From: Plumapathes pennacea | Lineage: Eukaryota; Cnidaria; Anthozoa; Antipatharia; Myriopathidae | Length of the DNA stretch: 64,000 nucleotides | Reading direction: 5' to 3' | Assembly (NCBI GenBank): GCA_964036295.1 | Contig: OZ038467.1 | Location: 9,003,170 to 9,067,169 of the forward strand | In this document: positions 1-23,600 of the stretch, one piece after another | How the letters are laid out: each line of letters begins with the position of its first letter | How positions within the stretch are numbered: the first letter of the stretch is position 1 | Translations under genes and position numbers: made by a program | Notes under the pieces: model-generated | Database searches by the model: none | Told to the model about the DNA's origin: nothing | What the model saw: only the letters and a program-made list of their open reading frames with translations

Positions 1-178
1 TCAGTCGGATCAATAAAAAATATATGCATTATCGTACAGTGTACGTAATCAACCCAAATTCAGGCTACCAGTTATCCAGATAGTTTTGATCTAATCCAGA
101 TTAGCCTAAACGTTTATTGAGTCCAGGGATACTTTAAAGACGTTATTTCTTTACTAATTTAATGCATATTTTTGTCAG

Positions 179-201
179 GGAAAGATGCATGGAGGCCGTG
201 A
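179..201 (+). CDS. Terminal coding exon of an upstream paralogue of gene A (partial)
   Basis: After a TTTTTGTCAG acceptor the phase-1 reading gives GKDAWRP and a TGA stop at 199-201. The equivalent exon of gene A at 4687-4706 reads GKDAWR and stop behind an almost identical acceptor. The flanks match for several hundred bases on both sides, including the AATAAA signal. The window therefore opens inside the last intron of another member of the cluster, whose body lies to the left and is not visible. The function is unknown. Confidence 0.6.
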
Positions 202-450
202 CGACAATGGAACTGAAGGGATAACAGCGTATTTATGTTCTCTTTTTGAATGATGAAACAATTAAAAAATGCAGGCATCAGAACCTTTGTTGAGCCGGAT
301 AACGTCAAATGTGACGAAGGTCACACCCAAAAATTTTTGCGCTCAGCAGATAACTCTCTTATCGTAACTCCTAAGAGACCTTGGGCATTATACAAGAAGC
401 ACTCAATAAGCGGCCTCTCTATTAATGTATGTATGACACGAATACGGGCC

Positions 451-456
451 AATAAA
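451..456 (+). terminator. Poly(A) signal AATAAA of the upstream paralogue
   Basis: AATAAA lies about 250 nt after the stop at 201. It is conserved in position with the signal at 4973-4978 behind gene A. Confidence 0.45.
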
Positions 457-480
457 ATCAAATTCATCGTCCGGTCGTTG

Positions 481-977
481 TGATTCTGAGATTTTCTTTG
501 TGGACCAATGGTGTATATTCGTGTATGGTCGACAAACGTCGGCAAAGAGGTCGTGACTTCCGAGCTCTTTACGAACGATTTCTGAGTTCTTCACGAACGC
601 GACCGATTATCGATGACTTTACTAAATATTACACACCCAATAATTGGCTTCAACTACTCGTAACAGTAGACGCAAGGACAGGTGCTTTTAATAAATCCCC
701 TCAGGCTAAAACTGGTGTAAAGTACATGAAAAAAGCCGTTTGCGATAATGATTGGCTAATGAGATTTTCGCGTCAGTGATTCCATGTGTAATCTCAGTAA
801 AACATGAAAAAGGAATTATTCGATCATGGCGGTCACACATCCAACTTCTAACCCTGCCCAATTCAGCCCGGCTTAACTTGCGTATTCGTCAATGTTTTAG
901 TTATGTAAGCAATATGTAACAACGAGCAAACTTCCGCACGTTTTGAAAAGCTGAAAAAACTAATTATCATTTAGCCA
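481..977. other. Intergenic spacer between the upstream paralogue and gene A
   Basis: Open frames here, for example 480-779, have no recognisable protein content and no exon-like partner elsewhere in the cluster. I see no gene. Confidence 0.4.
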
Positions 978-1015
978 GCGTCATGCGCAAAATTACCAGT
1001 AATGAAAACGTCACA
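978..1015 (+). promoter_or_regulatory. Putative core promoter signature of gene A (CGTCAT-rich)
   Basis: GCGTCAT, then ATTACCAGTAATG, then ACGTCAC occur within about 40 nt, roughly 160-200 nt upstream of the ATG. Similar arrangements of GCGTCAT, a TTAC/GTAAT core and ACGTCAT occur upstream of B, D1, D2 and F, and a related one upstream of C. The half-sites resemble CRE/ATF motifs. The regulatory role is inferred from conservation between paralogues only. Confidence 0.4.
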
Positions 1016-1174
1016 AACAAAGCAGTGTAAATGGGAGCATTTAATTTGGTCAATTGCACAATCACTTTCAGCAAGCAAAGCAGAAGGTTGTCTCGATTCG
1101 TTGAGAGAGCAATTGTCAAGTTTGTTTAAATATTGTGAAGTTATTGAATAACAAGAGTATACTGACTGATCAAA

Positions 1175-4100
1175 ATGGCAAGTCCAATCAGGAGCCCGAA
1201 TACTGCACAGACAAATGACCTGAACGCAGTCATCGAGGAAGAGTACGAGCAAAGTATTGGAGAAGAGGAAGAGGAAGAGGAAGAGGACCAAGAGTCCCTG
1301 GAAGCTGACGATGATCCTTCGGTTAGGCCAGTATATATACCAACAGATCTTCCACGCAGGTCAGTGAGTGGAATTCTGCTTGCGTATAAGTAAAAAAAAA
1401 AAAAAAAAAAAAAAAAAGAAGAAGAATAAGGTAAATATAGCGAAGAGGTCAAAACAGTAAAGTAATACGAAGAAGGGATAAAGTAAATAAAGAAAGTAAA
1501 GAGAGAGGTATATAGACAGAGTCCGTGTGTATTATTGACAAGAAGTAAAATGAAAATTCAAGTTCCAAACACGATAGTCCTATGTGGTCACAATATATTT
1601 ATGATATATTTGTATACTTGTGTAATATTTTGGACAATGCAACTTTATGGGGACTGACTGTACGTTACACAGAGCACGCGAGTAACACCAAGAGCAGACT
1701 GAGAGAGAGAGAGAGATAGAGTTTCCATTGACAACAAACCCCTTTGATACTGATGGTCATACATGACATGACAACTGATAGGTGTGTATATGTTTGTGAG
1801 TTAAACTTTATTTCTTTTGGCAGCCGAATGGACAGAATGGAACAGAGGAGACAGGTATACACCCTGTGATTATTCGTCTCATACGTCTCCCTTTTATATT
1901 CCTTTCAATTTCCGGTATAAGCGGAAGTTTTTGAAATACATTGATCTGAATTGAGTCTTGTTTTAGCAATAATGCTGTATGCCATTCATTTTATTGATGA
2001 GCAGAGTTATGGGAGTTTCCGGTTCCAGAACCATGACAAGAAATGTCCAATATAATTTCTTTCGTAAATTCTAACTTACATTTCTTTATCACAGGATGAA
2101 TACGAACTACATGGAAAAATCGAGGAGTTGAAAGTACAGAACGGACAGGTGGGAAACAGAGGAATATGAAATGTTTTCTCTTAAATACTTTGGCAATCAA
2201 TTAGTATTGTTTTATAGATCTACGTCTTACTAAAGACACAAGTAATTCATTTAGTGACTAGTTTCTTCTGTGTGCTTCTCAACAGATGAAAAACGCTTTT
2301 GACACCCTATGTTCGGAGATATGCGAAATTAAGGTGAGCTCAGTTTGTTATTTTGTTACGGTGACCTCAAAGCAAAGAAATTCGACAACAATAATAACAA
2401 CAACACAGTCAATACAATATTGATGGTTATCTGTTGGTCACGTGCCAGTGTCACACTAAACATAGCAATATAGTAATATTAACATACCCCCACCCCCCCC
2501 TCCCCCCCCCCCCCCCCCCCCACACACACACCCTTCATTAGGAATTTTAGGAATCAAGTTAGTTCACGCGACCAAACCCATGCTAGTATAGAAATGAAAA
2601 TCAGATGTTCCTCTTGTCGAAAAAGCCAGAAGACAAATTCTGCATAGTTCTCTTTTACGTACTAAATGTATGTCCTTATTTACCAGGCTTCTGAAATAAC
2701 AGCATTGTACAACTTGGAGGTTGCACAGCATGAAAACGAAGGATCAAACTTGTATGAACTCTCACTTGATAAACTTTATTTACCTTGGCCTATCTCAGCC
2801 ACAGCCTTATGTTCGCCGAAACATTTGAACTAACACCGAAACATCGGCAATCCAATATTTCGTTTGAGACAATTAGTTTCGCTCTATCAGTTCTCCAGTT
2901 TGCTATTTAGACTGCGTTTTCTTTGCGCTAAAAAATAAATTCAGTAGAGGTATTTTACGTATTGCTAGTTATAAAGGAATAACTTTCAAAACTTCTGACA
3001 GTCAAAAAGTGTAGATTTTCATCGGGATAGTTGTTAGACTAACTATTGTATTACTAGGAACCAATAAGCAAAGCGACAAAAATAGCAACGATAAAAGCAA
3101 GAAACGATTTAAAATCCAAGTTCCGATACCCGCATCAATATGAGGATCAGATCTGACGAATATTTTCCTATGGACAGTCGCGCAGTCGACTAAAACTCAA
3201 CCAAATATATATTTATGAAACTATATTAAAATTTATTCCTAAAGTAAATAAGAATCAATAATGTTTTTTTCACTAACACACGAAGGTTATCAAGACAAAT
3301 TCTTCCTGCTCCACACGTTGCTGCTGCCTTGTTGCATCTCTAAATATTTAATACGCTCGCATTGTTTCCACAATCAGTATAATTTGCATAATCTGCTAGC
3401 AAAATAGTTCGTAGTTCTTATTGTGTGTTGTATCCTTTTTGAGTTAGACTTTGTTTTTTTTTTGACAGGTACATCCAAAGGCTGGAAAGGGTATAGATAA
3501 ATTATTATTCTTCTACGTCACTGGGGTGTTCGTGATGTCTACCTTACTTAGTAATTGAAAGTCAACAGTGCTCTAATGTTAATCCCGCAATCTGATTGGC
3601 TACTCTACTCGTTACCTATCTATCTATCTATCTTATATTTTTCATACATTTTTCTGTATATATATCTTGATATATGTCAATCCCGAAAAGGTTGTAATGT
3701 CGAAACAAATGTAGTAAAAAAACATTCATTCGTAAATTCTTGCACTTAAATCTCCACAACAGCACCAAATAGTTTTGGATGCAAGACTTGAAGCATGGAG
3801 AAATTCTTACGAACAGGTAGGAACAGACCATTATATTTTACAAACGCAAAACTGTTCTGTATTTTAACAATCATGTTTGTCTTTATAAACACATACAAGT
3901 TATTCCATTCTTTTTTGTAGCTGCAGCTTGCCTTTTCGGCTTTACAAAATGAAAATGCAGCTCTCAAGGTGAGATAAATATTCATATCAACAACTCTTGA
4001 ACTGTCAGGTCTTAACAACAACAACAACAACAACAACAACTGTTTTTTTCTTCAGTTGGCGATTCAAAATGAGCGTGAACAAAAATTGACTAGAGAAGCG

Positions 4101-4706
4101 CAGAGAACCAGTCTAATGAGGTCTACCACAGCCGCACCAGTGTTGAGTGCTCCAAACACAGCTTTTACATACTTGGGTCCTAGTGGGCGTGGGGCCGTGT
4201 CGTCATTGAGAACTCTAGCGAAAAAATCAGGTATGTATACCATAGTAACACCACGGCAATACGTTATTGGCACCACTTCCGTTTGTCACCGTGTATCGCA
4301 ATAACTTTCTAACTGCTTCTAACCAAAATTGTTATTATGTGCAAATCTCGCTTTTCCTGTGCACAACTTATGCTATAGAAAACGTGTAGTTGAGTATCAA
4401 GTCCTTAACTTTTACTTGAGCAAGTGCTCAGTATATCATTATAGTTACAGTATAAAATATTATTTCAAGTGAGAGAGTAAAAATAATAGAGCATTAGAAT
4501 TGATCCTTCAATTCGGATTAATAAAAAAAATCTGTATATCGTACAGTGTACGAAATCAACCCAATTTCAGGCTTCAAACTATCAAGGTAATTTTAATTTA
4601 ATCCAGATTAGCCTGAACGTCTATTGAGCCCACGAATATTTTAGAGATGTTAAATTCTTTACTAAATTAATGCGTATTTTTGTCAGGGAAAGATGCATGG
4701 CGGTAG
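1175..4706 (+). CDS. Gene A: coiled-coil paralogue, 10 exons, about 233 aa, function unknown
   Basis: Exons: 1175-1359, 1824-1854, 2095-2148, 2286-2333, 2687-2751, 3469-3490, 3763-3816, 3921-3968, 4056-4230, 4687-4706 (702 nt with stop). All introns are GT-AG and the phases join without a break. Exon 1 encodes an acidic head with a run of glutamates and ends PTDLPRR. Exons 2-8 are short and heptad-like (for example DEYELHGKIEELKVQNGQ) and follow the 65-22-54-48 nt size pattern seen in gene B. Exon 9 is Ser/Thr/Ala-rich with GPSGRGAVSSLRTLAKK, and the last exon gives GKDAWR and stop. No signal peptide or membrane segment is seen. The product is probably a cytoplasmic or nuclear coiled-coil protein. 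The family is not recognised, and the start is the first ATG after the promoter signature. Confidence 0.6.
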
Positions 4707-4972
4707 TGACGAACATACGACTGAAGGGACAACACCGTATTTATGTTTTCTTTTTGAAGGATAAAACAATCAACAAATGCAGGCATCAGAACCTTTGTTA
4801 AACCGGATAACGTCATATGTGACGAAGGATATTTATTATTCACACTCACATTCACATATTTTTTGCGCTCAACTGATAACTCTCTTATCGTAACTCCTGA
4901 GAGAACTTGCGCATTATACAAGAAGCACTTTATGAGAGGCCCCTGTAATAATTGATGACACGAATATTGGTC

Positions 4973-4978
4973 AATAAA
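4973..4978 (+). terminator. Poly(A) signal of gene A
   Basis: AATAAA lies about 270 nt after the gene A stop and is conserved with 451-456 in the upstream copy. Confidence 0.5.
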
Positions 4979-4985
4979 ACGAAAA

Positions 4986-5876
4986 GTGGTACACACATAT
5001 GTGGGTCATGTGGTATTTGTTAAATGGTTTCGACTACAAATTTAAGTATTGGGTTCGTACCATTCGTACCAAATCTCGTACCAAAAAAGTAAGTATAATA
5101 CCCCTGGAAAAATTTTGGTATAAGTCATTTTGCAGTACAACTCCAAAATATGATCCGGTGGCCCGCATGCTCCAAGAGCTTAAATATGAAGACATGCGCT
5201 TACTCGCGAGAAACTTGAGACATGTGGATGCACAATTTTTGGCTGCGTTCACTTGCTGCGTTTAGCGTTGGGAGTGGGAAGTGGTAATTTGTTGATTATA
5301 CTGCATGCAAGTATTTCCGTGGAAAAAGTAGTTGGTTGACCATTCTTCTATACCACTACTGAACGAGGTCTAACTTGTTGAAAAATATAGGTCCAACTCG
5401 TAAAATGCACTTTTTCAATTTGCATGAAAATGAACCTCAATAAACCACACGTGTATAGGTTGTTAGTAAGGTTTGTGTTAGTTCTTTTTTTGTGCAAGTT
5501 GTTTAGATACCTGAACCCTCACAAATGTTATCCCAGTCTTATAAGAAGAAAAGATAAACATGAGCTAATGAGAATTGATCTGAGCAAGGTATCAAAAAGC
5601 AAGTTTTTCATACTCTATAATATATCTCTGGTGAGAAATGAAAGGGAAAATTGAATTCGATAACTTTTGGGAGTGAGATAGTTAATTAGTAACTACACAA
5701 TTTATAGTGACACCAACAATTGTTTCGGCGATGAATCGAAGCTCTGTTCGAATTCGACACGCAAACGCCTATGGGTTTCCATTCGTGTTATTTGGGCATA
5801 AGATAACACCGTCCGGAGATATTTGTTTCTCTTTTTGTCTTGGTATTAATGTCAGCAATTGTGAACTGATTAATAA
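4986..5876. other. Intergenic spacer between genes A and B
   Basis: About 5545-5690 belongs to a repeat family also seen around 12523, 13316, 47401 and 51958 (AAAATTGAATTTGATAACT and CTCCCAAG-type ends). The 88-codon open frame at 4999-5265 has no recognisable match and no splice partner. I see no supported gene. Confidence 0.4.
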
Positions 5877-5915
5877 CGCGTCATCGACAAATTGCCATAA
5901 CACACGTCATCAATC
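5877..5915 (+). promoter_or_regulatory. Putative promoter signature of gene B
   Basis: ACGCGTCAT, ATTGCCATAA and ACGTCATCAATC lie in the same order as before D1, D2 and F (ACGTCATCAATC also occurs in F). The downstream text GGGGAAACGATCAGA parallels the GGAAACGATAA of D and F. Confidence 0.4.
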
Positions 5916-5959
5916 TTAAGTGAAAAATTGCTTTGTGGGGAAACGATCAGAGCGAAGCA

Positions 5960-6038
5960 AGTGAGTTTTCAGCGTAGAACAAAACTTGTCATTTGTACTG
6001 GTTAACTGAGTTCAGAGTTCGATCAAACAAGATCAAAG
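5960..6038 (+). other. Probable non-coding first exon of gene B (approximate start)
   Basis: AACTGAGTTCAGAG aligns with AACTGAGCTTCAAAATG of gene F, and AAGATCAAAG|gtacgt at 6039 aligns with the first donor of F. The ATG present in F is lost here. Exon 1 is therefore likely 5' UTR, with translation starting in the next exon at 6685. The left boundary is unknown. Confidence 0.35.
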
Positions 6039-6684
6039 GTACGTGTATAACGCAGTTTTCAGATGACCGTCGAAGGTACTGTAATGGTGTGATTCCACCA
6101 GTTTGGCGTTTGTTACATTCTTGTAAGTTTGGAAGCATTCTCAGCCAATTAGGAACAAAACCAAAACCCCATCGCAATCTTCTCAAGCCAGCAGTTGGCG
6201 TAATGCCTTCGGATTTTACCGACTTAATTTATGTAGAAGTGGAAGTAGCACGCAACACGTGACACTGCTTATCGGTGTCTTCATCGAAGTAAAACCAATC
6301 GCAAATTACTTTGACTTCTTGCTAGTTTAGTTAGTCGAAGCAAAGTATTTTCTTACAGCCCTTGTGTGGTTTTGGCTATTTTAAAGTCATCCAAACATCA
6401 TTCTGCAGACGACGACAGACAACTACACGAGAGAAGATGAATAATTAGAGCAGTAGCTGGTTCACACACACAGCACGCGAGTAAGAGAGAACTGCAATAC
6501 AAGGATAGAACAGGAATTCATACTGTTCTGTTTCCCACGTTATATTTGCCCCTATGTTTGATTGAAATGGCTCTATTCGGTTTCCACTGACAATAATCCT
6601 CTCTGATCTTGATGATCATGTCATTTGACAGTTGACGGGTGTGTTAACAGCGTGTGAGTTAGGCTTTGTTTCTTTTGGCAGACG

Positions 6685-18811
<12,127 letters not shown>

Positions 18812-19069
18812 CCTCAGAACCGTATCTAAATATCGATCCTTTTTGATGTAATTTGCGTGAAGCAAAATGACTGGAACACCTGGAACTAACTTCAATTTCA
18901 GAACAGCTATTACATTTTTCCCGGTATATAACCTTGGATACATGCTTATCACACGATTCTCCTAATGTTTGACATACTAACTTCAGGATGGAGAGGTTCT
19001 ACACTTCAAACATATACCAGGACAAGATTATGGAATGTCACTTACGTTTGCCTTTTTCATCACCTGACA

Positions 19070-19110
19070 AGCCAACTTTCTTCTCTTTAAAACCGAATGA
19101 AGAAGGATCC
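19070..19110 (-). pseudogene. Fossil of the MRM1 last exon behind gene B
   Basis: Read on the minus strand, the segment aligns with the intact MRM1 terminal exon (50124-50078) over the part encoding TTCGGTTTTAAAGA and the following AAGAAAG stretch, directly behind a comparable pyrimidine tract and CAG. The exon is truncated and cannot be joined to any MRM1 body here. It was evidently carried along when the 3' end of a paralogue was duplicated. Confidence 0.6.
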
Positions 19111-19114
19111 CTGT

Positions 19115-19120
19115 AATAAA
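19115..19120 (+). terminator. Poly(A) signal of gene B
   Basis: AATAAA about 300 nt after the stop, in a block (TAATAAA followed by a CTTGTTGTGG-type string) shared with the ends of C, D1, D2 and F. Confidence 0.55.
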
Positions 19121-19883
19121 GGAAACAAATGCTCGCTTGTTGTGGTTTGTTTTTCACCATCGAGAAATAATAATATGAGATAACTAAGCTTCTGAAACAA
19201 GTTTAAGAAGGTTAACAAAGCTTTCCAAACATCATTTTCAAATCCTGAATGGCTGTATTGTTAATAATAGATTCCAAAATCCTAAAACTAGGGTCCAACT
19301 AAAAAAGTATTTATTCACAATTATTTATTTGTGGATACTGCTTCGAAGCTACAACAAGATCTCTGTTGCACTGTTGCACCTGAGCAACATCCCGCTTATG
19401 GAAGCTTACAACGTCCTCGGTCTGCTAAGGGTGCATAACGTGTATCACAAAAAAAGTGGGCCCAGGGCATAATAAGCGGGCTCAGGGCAATTACTCGGGG
19501 AAATTTTTTTAAATTTATGACGTCATCACTCTTTCGAATGCGTTCACATCACAATGGATTTCTGAAGCTCTGTTCGAAGTAAAGAAGGCGGGCACATTCT
19601 TTTAATCACGAGGAAGGCAAAGGTTCAAGGGTTTTCAATTAGTAATCCTGTCTTCTGGGTTTGAAATCGATGAAGTCCTTTGCAAACACGCGGATTTTCG
19701 GGTCATTGCACAGAACTATGGAGTCAATACAGATGTTCTAGTACAGTGTAACGCTTGTAAAACCTTAACTATAAGTTAGTTCATTTCGATTTCTATAACA
19801 CAAGTTGTGCACAAGAAAAAAAAAGTTTACCTTGAATTATAAGAAGTTAGATAGTAATGGTGACGAACGCTGACCAACGGAAG
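19121..19883. other. Intergenic spacer between genes B and C
   Basis: No exon-like segment or convincing open frame. The right part approaches the promoter signature of gene C. Confidence 0.4.
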
Positions 19884-19956
19884 TGACGTCAAAATAACAT
19901 TTCCGTGGTGTCTTTATCTTTTGTTGCGTCAGCAATTAGCGTCATCGCGTAATGAC
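19884..19956 (+). promoter_or_regulatory. Putative promoter signature of gene C with perfect CRE
   Basis: TGACGTCA (19884-19891) is a full CRE palindrome. GCGTCATCGCGTAATGAC follows at 19939-19956 and resembles the elements before A, B, D and F. The role is inferred from recurrence in the cluster. Confidence 0.4.
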
Positions 19957-20026
19957 AACCTAATAAAATACTTCACAGATCTTAGTTAAGAAGTTGCTTG
20001 GCCAGGAAGCGAAGGCTTTGGCCTGA

Positions 20027-20082
20027 ATGTTTAGCTTGTGATTTTCATTGAACAACTGTATTTATATAAAACAAAAACACAG
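20027..20082 (+). other. Probable 5' UTR exon end of gene C with a five-codon uORF
   Basis: ATTGAACAACTG in this stretch resembles the ACTGAACAGCAC that follows the start codon in gene F, but the ATG is gone. The exon closes with AACACAG|gtaaga at 20083, like the D donors. An upstream ATG at 20027 opens MFSL and stops at 20041. Translation of C would then start in the 22-nt exon at 20425-20446. Confidence 0.3.
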
Positions 20083-20437
20083 GTAAGATAAGCCGAACGG
20101 TTAGAGCAGTGTTCGGAGGAATGTTAAAACCAATCGTATAGTTAATTACTGTGGTTTTGCGTTTGCTATGCTCTTTATTTGGTCCAAATGAGTTTGCCAG
20201 CATCCTCAGCCAATCACGAACAAAAGCAAGACCCGATTGCATATTGCTCATGCATGCCAGGAAGGCGGCTTTTGGTGTTTTCTCTCACCTTGATTAGGTC
20301 CTTGGAAGTAAAACCAAACAAAGATTACGATGGCTTTTCTGATTGGTTGAAAGTATTTTTAAGTTTTACTCTGCTAACTATGGTACAACGTAGTTCAAGT
20401 TCTTATTGTATTCTTTTGCCGCAGGCTTATTGGAAAG

Positions 20438-20587
20438 ATGGATCAGGTCAGGCCAACACCTTTTAAGTACTTGAAAGTATACAGTCTAACACACAAAAGT
20501 TTCCTTCCTCTACAGTTCACCGCATATAAAGCTCTCAACCGCTGTACAGTCACATGCAAGCATTGCATTCTGGGATCTTGTGTGTGT

Positions 20588-20618
<31 letters not shown>

Positions 20619-23600
20619 GGGGGATCGTTGACAGTGAAAATTCCTCTTCGTAAATTCTTACTTATGCCTTTTCTATAGCAGGAGCAAATGAAACTGCTTC
20701 TAAGGAATATGTATGAATACGTACTCAAGAGCGAACGGGTGAGACACAAACGAATTTTGTTCTCTCTTAACTTTACATTAGTATTTACATACAAAAATAT
20801 GTTTAGTATTACTGTATATCGTCTTTTTTCCAAGACAATATTAATCATTAATTTAGTAATTCAAAATTCTTCATCGTTTGTTTGTTTTTACAGATGAAAA
20901 AATTATATCATCAGATGAAAGCGGAAAAAGATAAACTACAGGTGAACTACATGAGATATTTATCTGGGCACAGTTTATGCCAATCCCTTTTTGCGAATAT
21001 ATCGAAAACAGCAAGAACAAGAACAATAAAAATATTACTATTCCCCTTGTCAAAGAAGCACGAAGGCAAACCCATAATATCTCTTACTTTAATTACACAG
21101 CTGTAAAAGGACAGCTAACAATCAGAGGAACCTAACTAACAAACCAAACATCAACATAAACTACGACACTAATGCCTCTTCATTTGCCAGACTTCTTATA
21201 TAAATGCTTTGAAGAAGCTGGATGTAACACAGGAAGGAAACCGAACTATACTAGGGTATGGACTCCCAAATGATATTTCTTTTATTCGTCTACGATTTCA
21301 GGCTAATGACCAAAGCACAGTTAACGTGGTATTTGCAATATAACATACCGACCACAAACCGACAATTCCGACCACACCTCTCGTCATATATATATATATA
21401 CATGTATATAGGCATAGCTATATAACAATGTTATTCCTCTCTCCCTCTATAATATATGAAATATTTCGTTTTAGTGAGGTAAGAAGAAATAGATGAAGAA
21501 ACAAATGAAGTAAAATACAATATATAATCTGCTCATTTCCCGCCTCTTTTTAGGATTTTAGATGGAGCCCTGAATGAGTATAACGAGCGCAAGTATGTGG
21601 ACCAAACTCGCATTCACACAAAGCAGTTAACTTAGTTTGTAAAAAAAGACATTAGTTTTACTCTTCCGTAGCTGTTTGTTTGTGTTTTCATCATAAAAAC
21701 ACAAACAAACAGCTCCGGAAGAGTAAAACTAGTTTGCTTGTTTGTTTCCTTGATTGGTTACTAATCGATGGAAAACAAAAGCGGATGGAAAATATCTTAG
21801 TAAGATCAGATCTTGTTGGGAAAAGAGTATTTACTGAAACTTACTCACTTAATTTAAGATACATAATTGGTATAATGACAGCAAAACCGGTCATTTAATC
21901 CCTGTTAGCTTGACATGCATCAATGTGCCAAATCAAATGAGCTTTCTTGCCAAACATTTATGCAACAACTTCCTGATGATCAACAGTGCCAATGAGCTCA
22001 CCAAATACGAAACAGCAACTCTGGACGAGAACGATGATCTTCTATCTGACCTAAGAGGAGATTTACAGTTGTCCCCTCGCACATTTGACCAATACGTAGC
22101 TTTGGATGGGATGTTCGATTTGCCCACTGGTTCTGCAGCTAATGAAGGAGAAACTTTGCACGGGACAAACGAGGTGTCACCCCCAGCAGATGAAGAAGGA
22201 ACACAGCTGGACCTAGAAAAGTTCGACACTTCAGGTAAACGGGGGCACGATCCACACGAGCCAGATATCTTTGTCGGTAATTCAATCAGCTTATTGTTAA
22301 CGGAGGTCTCGCGGAGCTAAAAATACCGCTTTTGAGTCGTCACGTAGCATACTCTATAACAACCTCTTTATCTTCACAGTATATTCCATTTTTCCAATAA
22401 TAATTTATAAGAAAAAATATGATAAGTTCATGCAACGTAATACTGTTTATAGAATGGTTAAAAATAATACAATTTTCTTGACCTTAGGAAAGTACAACAA
22501 AATAAAAAAAAATTCTCCGACAGAAAGATGAAAAACCAATTTAGTTAGGATGTGTTTGCCTTTCAGAACTTGAGAGTAACTTCACAACAGACCCACCTCT
22601 TCACCGAGATCCTGTTATCCCGTCTTCTCTTAGCAGCAAAAAAGAGACCCTGGATACGTATGATGAATCCCTCGATACGCAAGACAAGTGTGGGTATGTG
22701 GACCAGACTCACATTCAAACTAACTAACCTGATTTATGAGTTTAACTAGACTGCACGAAACGCATTTTAAGACTACAGTGTCAACCTAAATACATTAAAT
22801 AAATATTTCATGATTTCTTCACTGTCAGTCGGACCTCAATGTACATAATCAAATTAACTTTATTGCCAAACATTTAAAATGCAACAATCTCTATGACGAT
22901 TACCAGGGTCAACAATCTCGCCCAGAATGAAACTGCAGCTTTAGAAGGGACATCCGATGATTCCGATGATTCTGCATCTGACTTTACTGCATCTTTGGAT
23001 GAGACAGTTATCAATGTGACCCTAGCTGATGACAAAAACGCACCTTTGGGAGACTATTTTCAGCTAGACCAGGAAATCTTAGACATGTTGAACAAAGCGG
23101 CTTGGTCAGGTTTACACGACGGTAATGTCCCTACCGGTAAGTTATTTTTTTTCTGAAAGGTATAACCGATTCTCCGAGAGAAAAGAGAACTCAATAAAAT
23201 TCATTTAGTCAAAATTGTGCTTGCCTTTCAGAACTTCCCAGTGACTTCACAACAAACCCGTATCTTCACACAAGCCCTTTGGACGTTTTTCCGCCTCAGT
23301 TTGAGAACAAAAATGAATCCCTGGATACGTATGAAGAGTGCGGGTATGTGGACCAGACTCACATTCAAAGTTTAGACCTGCTTAATACAACCAAGTTTAA
23401 CTAGATTGTACAAATTAAAAGGAGTTCAAAAGCATTATGTCAATCTAATTATACTAAAAACCATCCTGGCGAATTCACCGGGTAAATCTAACATCATTGT
23501 ACCTAATTGAATGAACCTTTGCTCAACATTTATGCAACAATCTCCTCACAATCATCAGGGTCAACCAACTCGCCCAGAATGAAAATGCAGCTTTGGAAGG

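Larger units (their letters stand above)
1..480 (+). repeat. Copy 1 of duplicated 3' gene end (copy 2 at about 4510-4985)
   Basis: The two segments align over their whole length with scattered substitutions. Shared parts are the CGTACAGTGTACG stretch, the last-intron end, the terminal exon, the 3' UTR and the poly(A) signal. This shows that gene A and the gene to the left are tandem copies. Confidence 0.8.

Noticed and set aside
480-779. 99-codon open frame
   Set aside because: No recognisable domain, no splice partner and not conserved behind gene A.
4999-5265. 88-codon open frame after gene A
   Set aside because: No family recognised and no supporting signal; it could be a decayed repeat fragment but I cannot show it.
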